A DNA stretch of 64,000 nt. It comes from Dryocosmus kuriphilus. Lineage: Eukaryota > Arthropoda > Insecta > Hymenoptera > Cynipidae. How positions within the stretch are numbered: position 1 is the stretch's first letter; each line of letters opens with the position of its first letter. Positions 11,168-22,074 of the stretch are shown piece by piece. The stretch lies in NCBI GenBank assembly GCA_038277395.1, contig CM076193.1:147859813-147923812 (forward strand), read 5' to 3'. The notes beneath the pieces were generated by a model that worked only from the letters and a program-made list of their open reading frames with translations, had not been told where the DNA came from and ran no database searches. Made by a program: the position numbers and the translations under genes.

Positions 11168-13419
11168 ATGGGGCATGAAACTTGTGTCGTTAACTGTAAG
11201 AATACAGACAGAAATAGTAAGTGTATATTTTACGCATTTCCCACAGCTAGTTGAAAATCACAGCAAAGAGAAAAATGGATAGTATTAGTGAGAAGAATCA
11301 AGTGAGTAACATAACCTAACTTTTTCATCATGGTGTTGTCAGGTGTTGCGTTTGTTGACATGAAATAATGCGAATATTAATGGACTTTGTAGTGATAATA
11401 TTGACATATTTCAAAATTGTTGTAGCTTCGATGGATCATGCTGGAATCCAAAACCGTGGGATTTGATATGCAGTGAACATTTTGTTGGTGGAAAGAAGTC
11501 CGATGAAGAATTAAGTCCAAGTTATGTACCATCAATTTTTCCTGACATTTATAAAAATAGATCAAGTAATTTGTCAGAAGTAGTTGATAGGTACGTAAGA
11601 AGTCTAAGCTCGTATTTTATCACTTGTAAGTGCTTATCGTATGAGTGCAGTACTTAATAACTTAATGTAAGTAATATTTATCTTTTACAGGCATGCACGC
11701 TACGTACATAGACAGAAATCCTTACATTTGTCAAATAATGCGATAAAATCTAAATCACCGATTGCTATTTCAGAGGAAAATAATGTAGAAATGAGTGAAA
11801 TATTAATGATTGATTCAGTTGTTATATTAAAAAGTAATCAGAGGATGCACATTGATCAAGCGTGCCAAATAGATTTTTTAATCAATGAAAGTAGGATATC
11901 TAAAACGTTTACTTGCAATAGGTATATATATAGTAATTATTGTGAAGCTGAAATTCAAACAGATATTGTAAAATGTAAAGGTTTAGTGAAGATTCCAAAC
12001 AATAAAGTTATGTGGAATAAAGGATGCAATACACCTGTAACTAGTTCAATAGATAATTCAGTCCAAACTGATTTTAAGAATGATTGTCCAGAGGACTGTT
12101 TTAAAGGATTTGAATCAATTACTAGTAATGAACAGCTGAGAGATTTAGCAGCAGTGGCATTAGAAATTTTTTATTTTTTATTGAAGAGACTTCCTGATTC
12201 ATCAAACGCTTGCAAAGTTTCTAAAAAAGACAGACTGTTTATTTTTTTAACAAAAATGAAAACAGGCCTAGCCTTTGCTGCTTTGAGCGTATTATTTTGC
12301 GTTCATCGCACTACTATTTCAAGAATTTTTTATTCTGTTTTGAGTCAACTAAGGCATGCGACATCAAGTTTAGTATTTTAGCCTTGAAAAGAAGTTGTAC
12401 AACGAACAAATCCACATTGTTTTTTCCCAGATTATTCTAATACTCGAGTGATCATTGACTGCACTGAATTCAAGATAGCAGTGCCATCATCAGTTGAAAA
12501 CAGAGTGTATTATTATTGTAATTATAAAAAGGAATTTACAGCAAAATTATTAATAGGAATAACTCCTGCTGGATTAATTTGTTTGAAATCAAAAGTGGCA
12601 GGTGGGGGGAAAAGTGACTCTCAACTAACAATTGAATCAGGTCTAATAGATTTGGTAGAAGATGGCGACGTGATATTAGCAGACAAAAGGTTTTCCACAA
12701 AAAAGTTGTGGTTGTGTTGCCACCTTTCTTAGAAAAAAAAACAGAGTTTTCTCGAACAGAAACTGAAGAGACTAACAGCATAGCGAGAGTACGAATTCAT
12801 GTTGAAAGGATCATACAAAGGATCCCGGTAAGAAGGTGTAAATTGAATTTGATTAATGTGCGAACAAATATGGTCGAATTTCAAACTTTTTGAATACCTA
12901 ATCAATTCCGTTTTTGAAATATGCGTTTTTAATTCCTATTAGTGGAAAAGGATTGCGCCTCACTTTAGTTCTGTTTAATGTGTGTGAAAGTTTGAACACA
13001 TTTTAATTATTTGACAACGGAAGAAACTGAAATCAATCTAATCCTATTTAATGTCATGAGCCAACCTCAAAAGTTGTACTCAATTTAATTCTCTCCATGA
13101 AGGATTAATTGTCAACATTTTAATCTGGAACAATTCGTTTAACTAAAAATGCATCCAATCTAATCTCGATCAATACAAATATCGATGAATTTAAAACGTT
13201 TTGAATTCCTAACTAATTCCGTTTTTGAAATTTTTCGTCCGCATTCTAATTCAGTTTAATTGGAAGCTTCTTACCGGGATACGGACTTATCAAATACTAA
13301 ATAAAATTCAAACTAAATTATTTCCTGTCACTAGATGTCTAAAAACACAAAGAGAAAAGATAAATTTCTATAAAAATCTCTTAATAACTGAAAATGATAA
13401 AATATATGAAGCAGTATAA
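11168..13419 (+). pseudogene. THAP-domain plus DDE (HTH_Tnp_4/DDE_4-type) transposase, broken
   Basis: The spliced reading is: exon 1 at 11168-11301 (donor GTGAGT), exon 2 at 11426-11590 (donor GTACGT) and exon 3 from 11691 (acceptor TTTTACAG). Exons 1 and 2 join in frame into a THAP zinc-binding domain: CVVNC and FYAFP in exon 1, then WNPKPWDLICSEHF in exon 2, giving the C2-CH ligands. Exon 3 has a helix-turn-helix (LSVLFCVHRTTISRIF), then the DDE core: D in VIIDCTEF (~12450), D in ILADKRF (~12680), E in RVRIHVERII (~12800). Lesions are a stop in exon 1 after FPTAS, two stops between the helix-turn-helix and the core (12379-12386), a deletion and frameshift after ADKRF, and a 455-bp insertion at 12824. 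After the insertion the frame resumes as RTYQILNKI. Such THAP/DDE proteins are typical of Harbinger-related (ISL2EU-like) transposons; I did not find its own ends. Confidence 0.82.
12824..13278. mobile_element. 455-bp MITE inserted in the transposase gene (AT duplication)
   Basis: The ends are perfect inverted repeats, CCCGGTAAGAAG and CTTCTTACCGGG. They continue imperfectly. AT lies outside both ends (12822-12823 and 13279-13280). Removing the insert plus one AT restores the reading QRI-RTYQ of the host transposase, which independently fixes both borders. The interior holds a direct repeat (TTTTGAATACCTAATCAATT near 12888, TTTTGAATTCCTAACTAATT near 13198). It has no coding capacity. Confidence 0.88.
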
Positions 13420-14117
13420 TTATACTAAACTTATAGTACTGAAAAGGCCAATGTGGTACTAAAAGTACTGACTCCGTCCAAAATGTACTAATCTAGTACA
13501 ATAGTACTAAAAGTGGCAACACTGGTTCTGACTCAGTTTATTTAATATTTGAGTAGGTTTAACAGTTTTTAGAAAGGAAGATATAGTTTATAACATGGAA
13601 AGGCTTATTTCGAATGTAAGTGAGGCATTTTCCAATCTATAATTATCATGAATGTAGCTAAAAACCCCAAAGTTTCATAAATTTCACTAGCATTGAAACT
13701 TTTCATTGAAACTTTCCACCGAAAGTTTCAGAAAGTATAAGTTTCTGAAACGGCACATTGCTATATAACTCTTACTTGTTAACATCCACTTACTTTTTTC
13801 GTAAGTATTCACAAATATTCCGTGTAACAATAATTGTCAAGGTATGTGTAACATATTTAGTAACAATACCGTACGTTTCACGTATTTCTGTCGTCGTCGT
13901 AAGCTATCTGCTAAATAGCAGATGACAAAGTGCTGCAGCCCGGCCACCAATTTTCTACTAAAAAAGGTTTGAATTTACAGTATTATAAAAATAACCTAAG
14001 TAACTAGCTCAATACGTTATTGCATTGCCTTTCTATAATATTACTTATATTATTCGAAGATTTTGTTCAACAATTATTGAAGCTGATTTTTATAAAAACG
14101 TATGTTAGTAGCATATA
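13420..14117. other. unassigned; GTACTA-rich and GAAACTTTC-rich repeats
   Basis: Bases 13430-13520 repeat AGTACTA/TAGTAC motifs. Bases 13690-13770 hold GAAACTTTC/GAAAGTTTC inversions ending in CGGCACATTGCTA, a string that recurs at ~27985-28000. No gene is seen. Confidence 0.4.
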
Positions 14118-16384
14118 CACTCTCTAAAAATAAACCACTGAAAATCTCAATGATTGAATCAATAAAAATATTTTCAATGGTAAACCGTTAGAAAGGTCTC
14201 TGATTCTCCCGCTTTTGTATGACGTCACGTCGCTGGCAGAACCGCCATAACTAGGGTACTAAATTAGGTAAGAATAAGCAAGGCAGCCATTTTGAGTCGA
14301 GGCGAATTTAAAAAGGGATAAAGCATTAAAAATAATTCCAATAAAAGGAAATAATTTTAACATTATTTGCAAATAAACATTATGTATCTTTCATATAAAT
14401 TGTTTTCTTAAATTAGTATACCTTTAATGTGTATATCACAAGTGTGTATCACAAGCATTTCCCGCGTATGCTTTTAAGACACAAAATGGCGGTTGCATAT
14501 TGTCACCTAATATAGTGCCCTATACCATAACCTGTCGCCTCATCGTCAGTTAGCGTCTGTATAGCATCAGGGATTGTGAAAAAGAGCAGTTTTTATGAAA
14601 AACTGTAAGATTTGAGGTAATCTACAAAAATTATGATACAAAGCATTATTTTTTTACGAAGATATGTATACATCAGCTTAATAGTTCTTTTGCTACAGGT
14701 TATGGAGAAGTTTCAACTCTTAACAGAGGCAGGCCTACGCGATAACTTGCAGGAAAGAGGAATCAACGAAGCATCTCTGACTATTTTACAAGGTAATTTG
14801 TTAATTAAACGAAAATTAATTATAATTTTAATGAAATTAGATACAACAAAATCATTTGTGGGTCAATAAAATATTACAGTTATTATTATATTAGTAAAAG
14901 AATAGTATAAAATATCATAAACTACAAAACACACAAGACCTGTGGCAATCATTTGCTATTTTTAATCAAGCATTCTGCAACATACTTATGAAAACTTTCG
15001 TAAGCAGCCTAAATTTTATTGAAGACTCATTGTATATTTCCAATTATATTGTACATAGATATATTTGTTTTTAAAAAGGATCCTTGCAAATAATCTTTTA
15101 TGCGCATAATTCTAAGTGACTTTAAACATATTATTTCACTTCTGTATTTGGTTCATGACGTAATTTGTTAATAATAAAAAAATGTTTATTACAAGATTAT
15201 CAAAACTAAAAATTGCAAGGTATTAAGTGCTAGTACAATAACTACATTTGAAATATTAAAATTTGAAAATTATATTTGACTTTTTTCTTCAACTGATCGG
15301 GCTGAGTTATAGAAATCCAAGTTGAAATCATTTAGAAGCAAAATTTAAATAATTTCTCAAGGTATATTTATTTTTGTATTTCTTACTTTTGATTATTAAA
15401 ATTAGTTATACATATTAAAAGAATTATATTTTAAAAGTTCATAGCAATATTTTTTCTTTTATTATTTATCGTGCAGCTCACATTATCATCCATGTAATGT
15501 AAGAAACTTATGAACATTTTAAGTAACTGTTAAGATTGAAATATTTGAAAAATTACAGGAAGCTTGAACATTCAAGCATGGACAATTTAAATTGTTACGT
15601 ATGTAATAATTTTTAAGCAAAGTCTAAGCATCCAAGAGATTTTTTATCTGCACCCGCGATTTGAGGATTTTGAGGGCGATGTGGTAAGGTATCATTTTTT
15701 ATTTATTCTACACTGGATTTTATTTTTTGTTAAGAAATATATTTTAATTAATAGATAAAACACTTTTATTACAGATTGATGCCGAATTTGAATTAATATT
15801 TCCCGAAAAGGGCGATAATCTAATTATAAAATTCAAATCTGGATATGAGAATAAAGTATTACTATACTCACAAATGTTTGAGTTTCATTCACAAATTTCA
15901 AAAATAAATGACAGTAAGGAAACTTTTACTTCATTCCTTCATTTTTATTTGTTTATTAATTATTTTTTTAATAATTAATTGTGTTTTAGGTACTTTAAAT
16001 GGTGTCTTAAGCGTAATGTACATGTGTCCTGTCCCGAATGTTGCAAAATGGAAAAGCTTGGAAAAAAAATCAAACAAAAACGAAAGCGCCAGTGAAATGT
16101 CAAATTATTTACTTCGCCTATATTTTTGATTGCTTTTCCAGTGAATAATTTTATTGGAAATCCACTGAAATTTCACTGATTCGCCAATGAAATTTCAATG
16201 GTTGGCAATACAATTTCATTGATTTACCATTGGAAAGTTCAATGGTTTTCAACAGTGAAATGTTTTATTGGTTCAATCAGTGGCTTTTCAATTGTTACCA
16301 ATGAAGCGATTCTCTTGGGTCAAATCATTGAACATTTCAATGGAAACCATTGGAATTTCAATGGTTTGTTTTTAGAGAGCAGTG
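14118..16384. mobile_element. element with CACT-type ends and subterminal CAATGGAAA repeats
   Basis: The left end CACTCTCTAAAAATAAACCA matches the inverted right end CACTGCTCTCTAAAAACAAA except for a small indel. Both subterminal regions (14135-14190; 16130-16375) are crowded with CCATTGAAA/TTTCAATGG in both orientations, as in CACTA-type elements, whose transposase-associated proteins bind such motifs. I found no clean target duplication, so it may have recombined or decayed. It encloses the split gene at 14699-16128. Confidence 0.6.
14699..16128 (+). CDS. split gene of unknown function inside the CACT-ended element
   Basis: Likely exons share one style of splice site. 14699-14792 follows TTGCTACAG and starts at ATG 14702, encoding MEKFQLLTEAGLRDNLQERG and 10 more residues, with the flavour of a SAM-type helix bundle; its donor is GTAATT. 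About 15620-15692 encodes IQEIFYLHPRFEDFEGDV with donor GTAAGG. 15775-15913 follows TTATTACAG and encodes IDAEFELIFPEKGDNLIIKF and more, donor GTAAGG. 15990-16128 follows TGTTTTAG and ends at the stop after LLRLYF. The last three join in frame; the join between the first two does not, so an exon is missing from my model or the gene is damaged. I do not recognise the family. Its confinement within inverted ends suggests it is transposon cargo or a transposon accessory protein. Confidence 0.45.
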
Positions 16385-16399
16385 TCCAAGAGATTTGAC

Positions 16400-16900
16400 A
16401 TGTCTAGATTATTATTCTTGGTAATAATAAATGAAGTGTCAAAAGTGTTTATTAAACACCATGTTGTTTAGCTTGTAATAAAAGAAAAGACCAGATTATC
16501 GCATTTTGACTCCTCCTGGTACTCAGAGTACGCCTGTACGTAACTCGGCCGGCACCTTTGGCCATATTTTATCCCGCCAGTCCAAGTAGGTGGAAGGGGG
16601 TGTTGTGGAAGAAAAAAAAGATGTTGAATCAAAAAAACGGAATTAAAGAAAGACGGAAAGAGAGGGAGAGTAGCACGTGGAGAGACGAGGTGAAAAGGAG
16701 GATGGGGCAGGTGCATGAGTTTCATTTCATGTTCCACCGGGCGGCATGCATGGGCAGCTCGACTCCTAAAGACCTAAAAGGCCGACGAAAGACACGACTT
16801 TCTTGTCTCTTCTCTCGCTCTCTTTTGGATAATTGATACGGCGCCTCAGACTATTATAGGATAATAACTTTTAATTCGTACACGTGTCAAAACGATACTG
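16400..16900. other. unassigned; purine-rich block
   Basis: This block includes a GA-rich tract (about 16600-16700). Two overlapping frames on opposite strands (16468-16737 minus, 16558-16836 plus) arise from it and show no family resemblance. Confidence 0.35.
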
Positions 16901-16919
16901 TTTTGCCAAGATGCCCTTG

Positions 16920-18890
16920 CAGAATCTGATATTGGACTCCATATAGACTGTACAAAATTTCCGAAATTTTTCCAACCATTTTCTCATTTTGTTGGTAAAA
17001 TTCCCTATCTTGGCTAGGAAAATCTATTTTCTCGTAAAATTGGAAATGCTTTCATTATTTAAGGAAAATTGTCGTTTTTAAAGGCAATATTTTCCATTAT
17101 GTATAGAAATTTTTCCAATCAAGGAATAAAGAAATCCCATGAAATGTTAAGAATTTTCCCACTTTTTAAATAATTTTACAAGTAGAGAGCGGCAAATAAC
17201 TCGAAATATAATAGGAAAGTTTTCTTCAACCAATTGAAAAAAATGTTCTTCATATTTGTGGGAAATTATAATTATAAAGCCCATGATATTTTGGGAATTT
17301 TCCCATTTTTTAAAGTAATTTTACCAGTATAAAGTTGTAAGTAGCCGGAAATAGAATAGGGAATTCTTCCTCAATTATTAGTAGTTTCCCTAAAAAACTG
17401 ATAAACTATTTCTATTGTTTTTCCAAATTTTCCAATTAAGTTCATGAATGAGGAAATCGCACATTCTCGCAATTTTGTCATTTCTTTCCTTATGAAAGAA
17501 AAGTATCGGGAATTATTGGATCCCGCACTTTTTTCGCGAAAAAGTATTGGATTTTTAATACTTATTCGCAAAAAAAAATGTTAGATCCAAAACTCACCAA
17601 TATTGTTTTTTCATAAAGTTTTATTCATTATACAATTTTGAAATATGAAATAAATTAGGGAATTAACTATTTAAATTATTTTCGTGAAGTTTACCGACAC
17701 CGTTATGCAAATTTTTCCGAAATTATATTGGGGAAATTCCCAAACTATTTAAAAAATTTACCGAATTCGTTACGAAATTTCTCCGTAGTTTTTTTCGAGG
17801 AAATTGTCGACATTATTTTTGAGAAAAGTATCGCAGTAAATATGTTTATTGCGTCCCGAACATTTTCGAAAAGATTCCAGAAAACTTTTTTACAGTGTTT
17901 GTAGAAATAATTTAATATTTAAATCAACAAATTACTTTATTCATCTAAAGAAACGTTTCACTCGAATAATCCTACTCAATATCAAATACATATTCCCATG
18001 AGTCAATTAATATTCCTTTGAGTTATATCTGAATATTTATTTTATTCAAATAAACATAATACTTAATCCACGCAGATATGAATTATTACTGTATGAATTA
18101 TTATTACACGTGTCTGTTAATTCAAAGAGGCAAATTCATTGAATTAAATAAATATGTCTTTGAGTAAAAAACAGAATTCAAAGAAACTATGCACAAAAAA
18201 TCATTTTTTTTGGACAATCTTTTTGGGAATTTTTCCCAGAATCATGGTAACGCAAATTTCATCAAAGTTTGGGAATATTTTTCAAAATTTAGGAATCTTT
18301 CCCAAATATTGTCGGAAAAATTCCCTAATATGGGTATATGGAATATTTTCTACAAACTGAAAAGAGAAGCGTTAAAAATCAAGTCATTAATAATTGGTAA
18401 TACTTTTAATTCTTTAATTTTATAAACTAGTTTAGGGTATCAAAAATCGAATACATACTTTCCCTCTCATAGAAAATTTCAAGAAAAATATATACTAATT
18501 TTTATCTGAAATTTTCCCAATTTTTGGAAAAATTCCCCACATTATATAGGGTTTGCTTATGTCTCTAACTTCTGGAAAATTTCGTCTTTATGGGAATATT
18601 TTCCAAATTTTTGGGGAAAATTGTATAATCTAAATGTGAGAGATTCCCTAAATTTTACGAGAATGACTTAATCCCCTAACTTTGGGGGAATATTCTCTAC
18701 ATTTTCTGGAACTTATCCAATTTTGTAGGGAAAATTCCTTGAAAAAACTTTTAAATCTCCTGAAAGTCTCTCATATTCCTATACATATTTCAAGTATTCC
18801 GTGACTTGCGTTGAAATATACATATTCTGAAATATTCCTAAGTATTCTGAAGTATTCCCAAATATTCTCAAGTATTCTAAAGGGAACGCC
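16920..18890. repeat. degenerate array of GGGAAATTTTTCC-type units
   Basis: Variants of GGGAATTTTCCCAA and AATTTTTCCAA recur throughout in both orientations for about 2 kb, followed by AAGTATTC-type units at 18790-18880. The unit is short and strongly diverged. Frames at 18154-18425 lie inside it and are artefacts. Confidence 0.6.
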
Positions 18891-18923
18891 TGTAAACTAT
18901 ACTAACAATTTTTGATCATTTTG

Positions 18924-18949
18924 CCCCCCCCCCCCCCCCCCCCCCCCCC
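18924..18949. repeat. poly-C run of 26
   Basis: This is an uninterrupted C run in AT-rich flanks. Its length should be treated as approximate in any assembly. Confidence 0.9.
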
Positions 18950-19570
18950 GTCATTGATAACCATAGTTTCTTTCGCGTTTCTAGTGAGTTCTGTTACATA
19001 TGTGACCATGTGACCATGTAGTGAACTATTAGTTTCGGTAAGGATCAAGAATCCTTTTCTAAAACACTCATAAAATCATCGAAAGTCGAAGATATCGAAA
19101 TATCTCGAAAAGCGTGAACCCGATTCCTTACTGATCAATAAAAGCGATGACGCGGGAAATTTAAAATATTTAAAAATTTGGATACCAGAGAAAAACAAAT
19201 ATTTCCTGTTGTCTTGGTCATAATCATTTTACCATAATTTTCAGAATCACTTTTTCGTCGTTAATTTACGAATATTCAGTCGCATCTTGGAACTCATTAC
19301 AAATTTTCATGGGAAATCAACGAGAAAGTAATATTAAAAATTATGTATGTAAGGATTATATGTGTAACATTTTACAAATTTACATATAAATGTACAATTC
19401 ATTTAGTCTTATTATAGCCATATTATTTCGTATAATTTGACACATCATTTTTGAAATGTTGTTAATATAATTTTAATAAGACGCATAATTCAAATATTAT
19501 TTGTAAAGAGAACTTAAACAAAAAAATGTAATTTATATATAATAATTCAAATTTAAAAAGGAAAGTGTTC
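18950..19570. other. unassigned AT-rich stretch
   Basis: No coding signal, tandem repeat or inverted ends recognised. Confidence 0.35.
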
Positions 19571-19574
19571 TTGG

Positions 19575-20375
19575 CCTGTAACGTTACTTCCACTGAACCC
19601 CCGCCCCCCACAGGTTACCAACCAGTGTTTGACCCCCCTTCCCATGGCGTAACGTAGTTTATGACCTATCTGATGCTGACGTCCACTTTTTTTATTAATT
19701 CACATAAAATAACGTATGATGACTCAAAAAATTGCTTCCAAAATGTTCCCTCTAAAAAACAAGTTGCTCCCTTCACAAAGTTTATTTAGCATAAGTTATA
19801 AACAACTTTCGCTTTTATTATCAGTTTTTGACGTAATTTTACCTACAATATTTCGATCATTTCGAGTTCTCCGTATGTTAATGTAATAATAAGAAAAAAT
19901 ACTCCACAATTCATTTCCATCCTAAAATTGTTAAATTCATGACAATTTTTTAATAAAAATAACATTAGCTGATGGTTGCGTCATATATGAGGTACATGTA
20001 ACGACGCATGCGCAAAGGTGTAGAGTAGCGTACGAAGGAAAAAGAAGAAGGTTCGCTAATGTTATTTTTATTCAACAATTGTCTTGAAATTAACAATTTC
20101 AGGATGGAATAAATTGGGGAGCATTTATTTTTATTATTAGGTTAACATATTGAGAACTCGAAATGATCGAAATATTGTATGATTACGGCAAAAACTGATA
20201 GTAAAAGTGAAAATTGTTTCTGACTTTTGTTAAATAAACTTTTTGAAGGGAGCAACTTGTTTTTTGGAGGGAGCATTTAGGGAGCAATTTTTTGAGCCCT
20301 CATACGTTGTTTTATGTTAATTAATAAAGAAAGTGGACGTCAGCATCAGATAGGTTAGTTTATGGACGCTCCCAA
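19575..20375. mobile_element. fragment of a GC-ended element, split by a foldback MITE
   Basis: With the 692-bp insert and one duplication removed, the two sides join to TAACGTAGTTTATGGACGCTC. Its reverse complement (GAGCGTCCATAAACTACG) resembles the GGGGCCAT...AACTACG end seen at 7081. The flanking C-rich tract (CCCCCGCCCCCCACAGG) parallels the G runs there, so this looks like one end of a related element. Confidence 0.4.
19664..20355. mobile_element. foldback MITE, ~300-bp arms, 9-bp target duplication
   Basis: The arms 19664-19964 and 20053-20355 are inverted copies starting ACCTATCTGATGCTGACGTC, separated by an ~88-bp non-palindromic centre. TAGTTTATG occurs immediately outside both ends (19655-19663 and 20356-20364), a perfect 9-bp duplication. 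Long inverted repeats with a 9-bp duplication are characteristic of Mutator-like elements. No coding frame is present. Confidence 0.85.
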
Positions 20376-20403
20376 AATATTCTTTGAGAATAATATATTA
20401 CTT

Positions 20404-20720
20404 GTACACCCAAACTGAGAGTGGGGAAGACCCCTCGGTATATAAGTTCATCGGTATTCAAGAATCGAGGAGCGTGCCCAGCCGGCCACGATTTTATCCC
20501 CTCCGAAGAGCTCAGTGTGCGCGTGCCACTCGAAAGTTGTAAGCCGATATGCGAGGGAACACACACGACAAAACTAGTGTCCCGCGCTCACGGATATGGT
20601 GAGCTGATCGATCTGAACAGCCGCTCCGAGTCATCATCTCTAATGACACTGACAGTTATGACTGTTTCTGATACTGCTCGATTTCGTGTTTTGATATCCT
20701 ATTTAATCCCATTTCAATTC
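20404..20720 (+). other. less AT-rich block with TATA-like box, possible LTR or promoter remnant
   Basis: TATATAAG at 20439-20446 sits in a block noticeably richer in G and C than its surroundings. It begins with the 19-bp string shared with bases 37-55. A 111-codon frame (20421-20756) spans it without resemblance to any family I know. A fragment of an LTR is possible, but I cannot find its partner. Confidence 0.25.
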
Positions 20721-21134
20721 GGCAATAATCATATATATATTGGTTTAATGATATGATTATGATGGACGTCTTCAAAATCCTGAGTGATTAGAGGTTGTGA
20801 GTTGGCAGTAATCAGAGATCGATAAATAGTCATTAAATCTGAAAGCTATTAATTAGACATTACTTAGATGGACGAAAATATTCTAGCTTTTCAGATGAAT
20901 CATCCTCAGTTGGGAACGGCTAGCCTCGATTAAGTTCAACCCAAAGAATATTTGCCTCTTCAGTTTCTTTCTGTCGTTTCTAGGATGGATAACAACTATT
21001 TTGAAACAAAAAAGAAAAATCGCTAAACCCGTTCTCGAAAAAATGTAATTAAAATTATCATTTCTTCCAATTTTTGGATTAGATTTTTTGTTTTCTAAAT
21101 TAGGATGTATTGTTTTTTCAGTTTTAATATATTG
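20721..21134. other. unassigned AT-rich stretch
   Basis: No feature recognised; the 90-codon minus-strand frame at 20883-21155 has no family resemblance. Confidence 0.35.
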
Positions 21135-22014
21135 TGTATAATAATTTTTACCCAAGAATAATGTATAATTGAAAGTGTTGCGGCCTTTATTGGGTTTTTT
21201 GCTGTTTATTTAAAAAAATTCATTGCCAACATGTTTCGATTCAAATTTGAATCCTATTCATGACATTTTTATAACATTTTAAAAGCAGTAGTATAATAAT
21301 CAAAATCAATGGAACATTCCGTATATTTTGTAGAGACAAGGTTTTATTCTGTGAAACCTAACCTGTACAAAAGATTATCTAAGTTAATGTTTTGTAGAAT
21401 GCAAAAAAGTTTGTATTATATTATATTATTATTTAAAGGAAATTATTATTACTTACGCTAGTGTCCATTTTATTAAAGAAAAAGGTGTTTAAGTTAAAAA
21501 ATAAGAAAAATTTTGTTAGAGCCATGAGGTTTGTCCGATAAAAACGTCATGACTGAAATTTTAGGTTAGCATCATATAATACGTATATAGCTATAACCCG
21601 CGAAAAATGAGAAAAATTTTTAAAATTTAAAAATTATGAATGTGTATAATTAAATTATTATAAATATTGCTAAGACCTTGAATGTCAGTTCTAGAATTAA
21701 TAGAATTTATATCATGTTGTATATGAATCATCTCTAGAATTAATCTTTTGTCCAGGTTAGGTTTTGTTTATAAAATTTGGACATCTCCTAAATTAAAATT
21801 AAAAACATGTGAAAAATCATATGCATGTTTAGCAATAGCCGTATTAGTTTCGTTGTTTTCAATAGATCTTTCATTTTCTCTGTTTCTAATACGTATAGTT
21901 CTACTAGTTTGTCCAATATATGTTTTTTCACAGTTTTTACATTTAAGTTTGTAAACGCAATTACACCTGTTTTCTTTCTTAGTTGCATCTTTTGTGCTTT
22001 TAAAACAAGTTTTT
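21135..22014 (-). mobile_element. Penelope-like element family A, copy 1, 3' part
   Basis: This is the 3' region and GIY-YIG end of a family-A Penelope-like element, colinear with the reverse complement of 31500-32385. It belongs with 24680-25939: the two halves are separated by a family-B element inserted at AAGTTTTT. Its 3' region holds the 16-bp palindrome GATTCAAATTTGAATC next to GAAAC (minus strand), the position where these elements often carry a hammerhead-type fold. Confidence 0.85.
21690..22010 (-). pseudogene. GIY-YIG endonuclease domain of Penelope-like family A, copy 1
   Basis: The minus strand reads a Cys-rich lead (NRCNCVYKLKCKN) followed by TYIGQTSRTIRIRNRE, the GIY-YIG-type core of Penelope-like endonucleases. 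In these elements the domain follows the reverse transcriptase and nicks the target. This copy has at least one stop (TAA where copy 3 reads the E of ILETEP). The reverse transcriptase to which it belongs lies at 24687-25939. Confidence 0.75.
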
Positions 22015-22074
22015 GGATAAAATACCCTTAGAATAAAGAAATGAATTTAGACATAAAGTTCTTTCTCTCACTTC

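Noticed and set aside
16468..16836. overlapping ~90-codon frames on opposite strands
   Set aside because: Both come from a purine-rich tract and neither resembles a known family.
21788..21988. 66-codon frame MQLRKKTGVIAF, also seen in copies 2 and 3
   Set aside because: It is the GIY-YIG region read one base out of frame; the true domain (VYKLKCKN, TYIGQT) is in the neighbouring frame.
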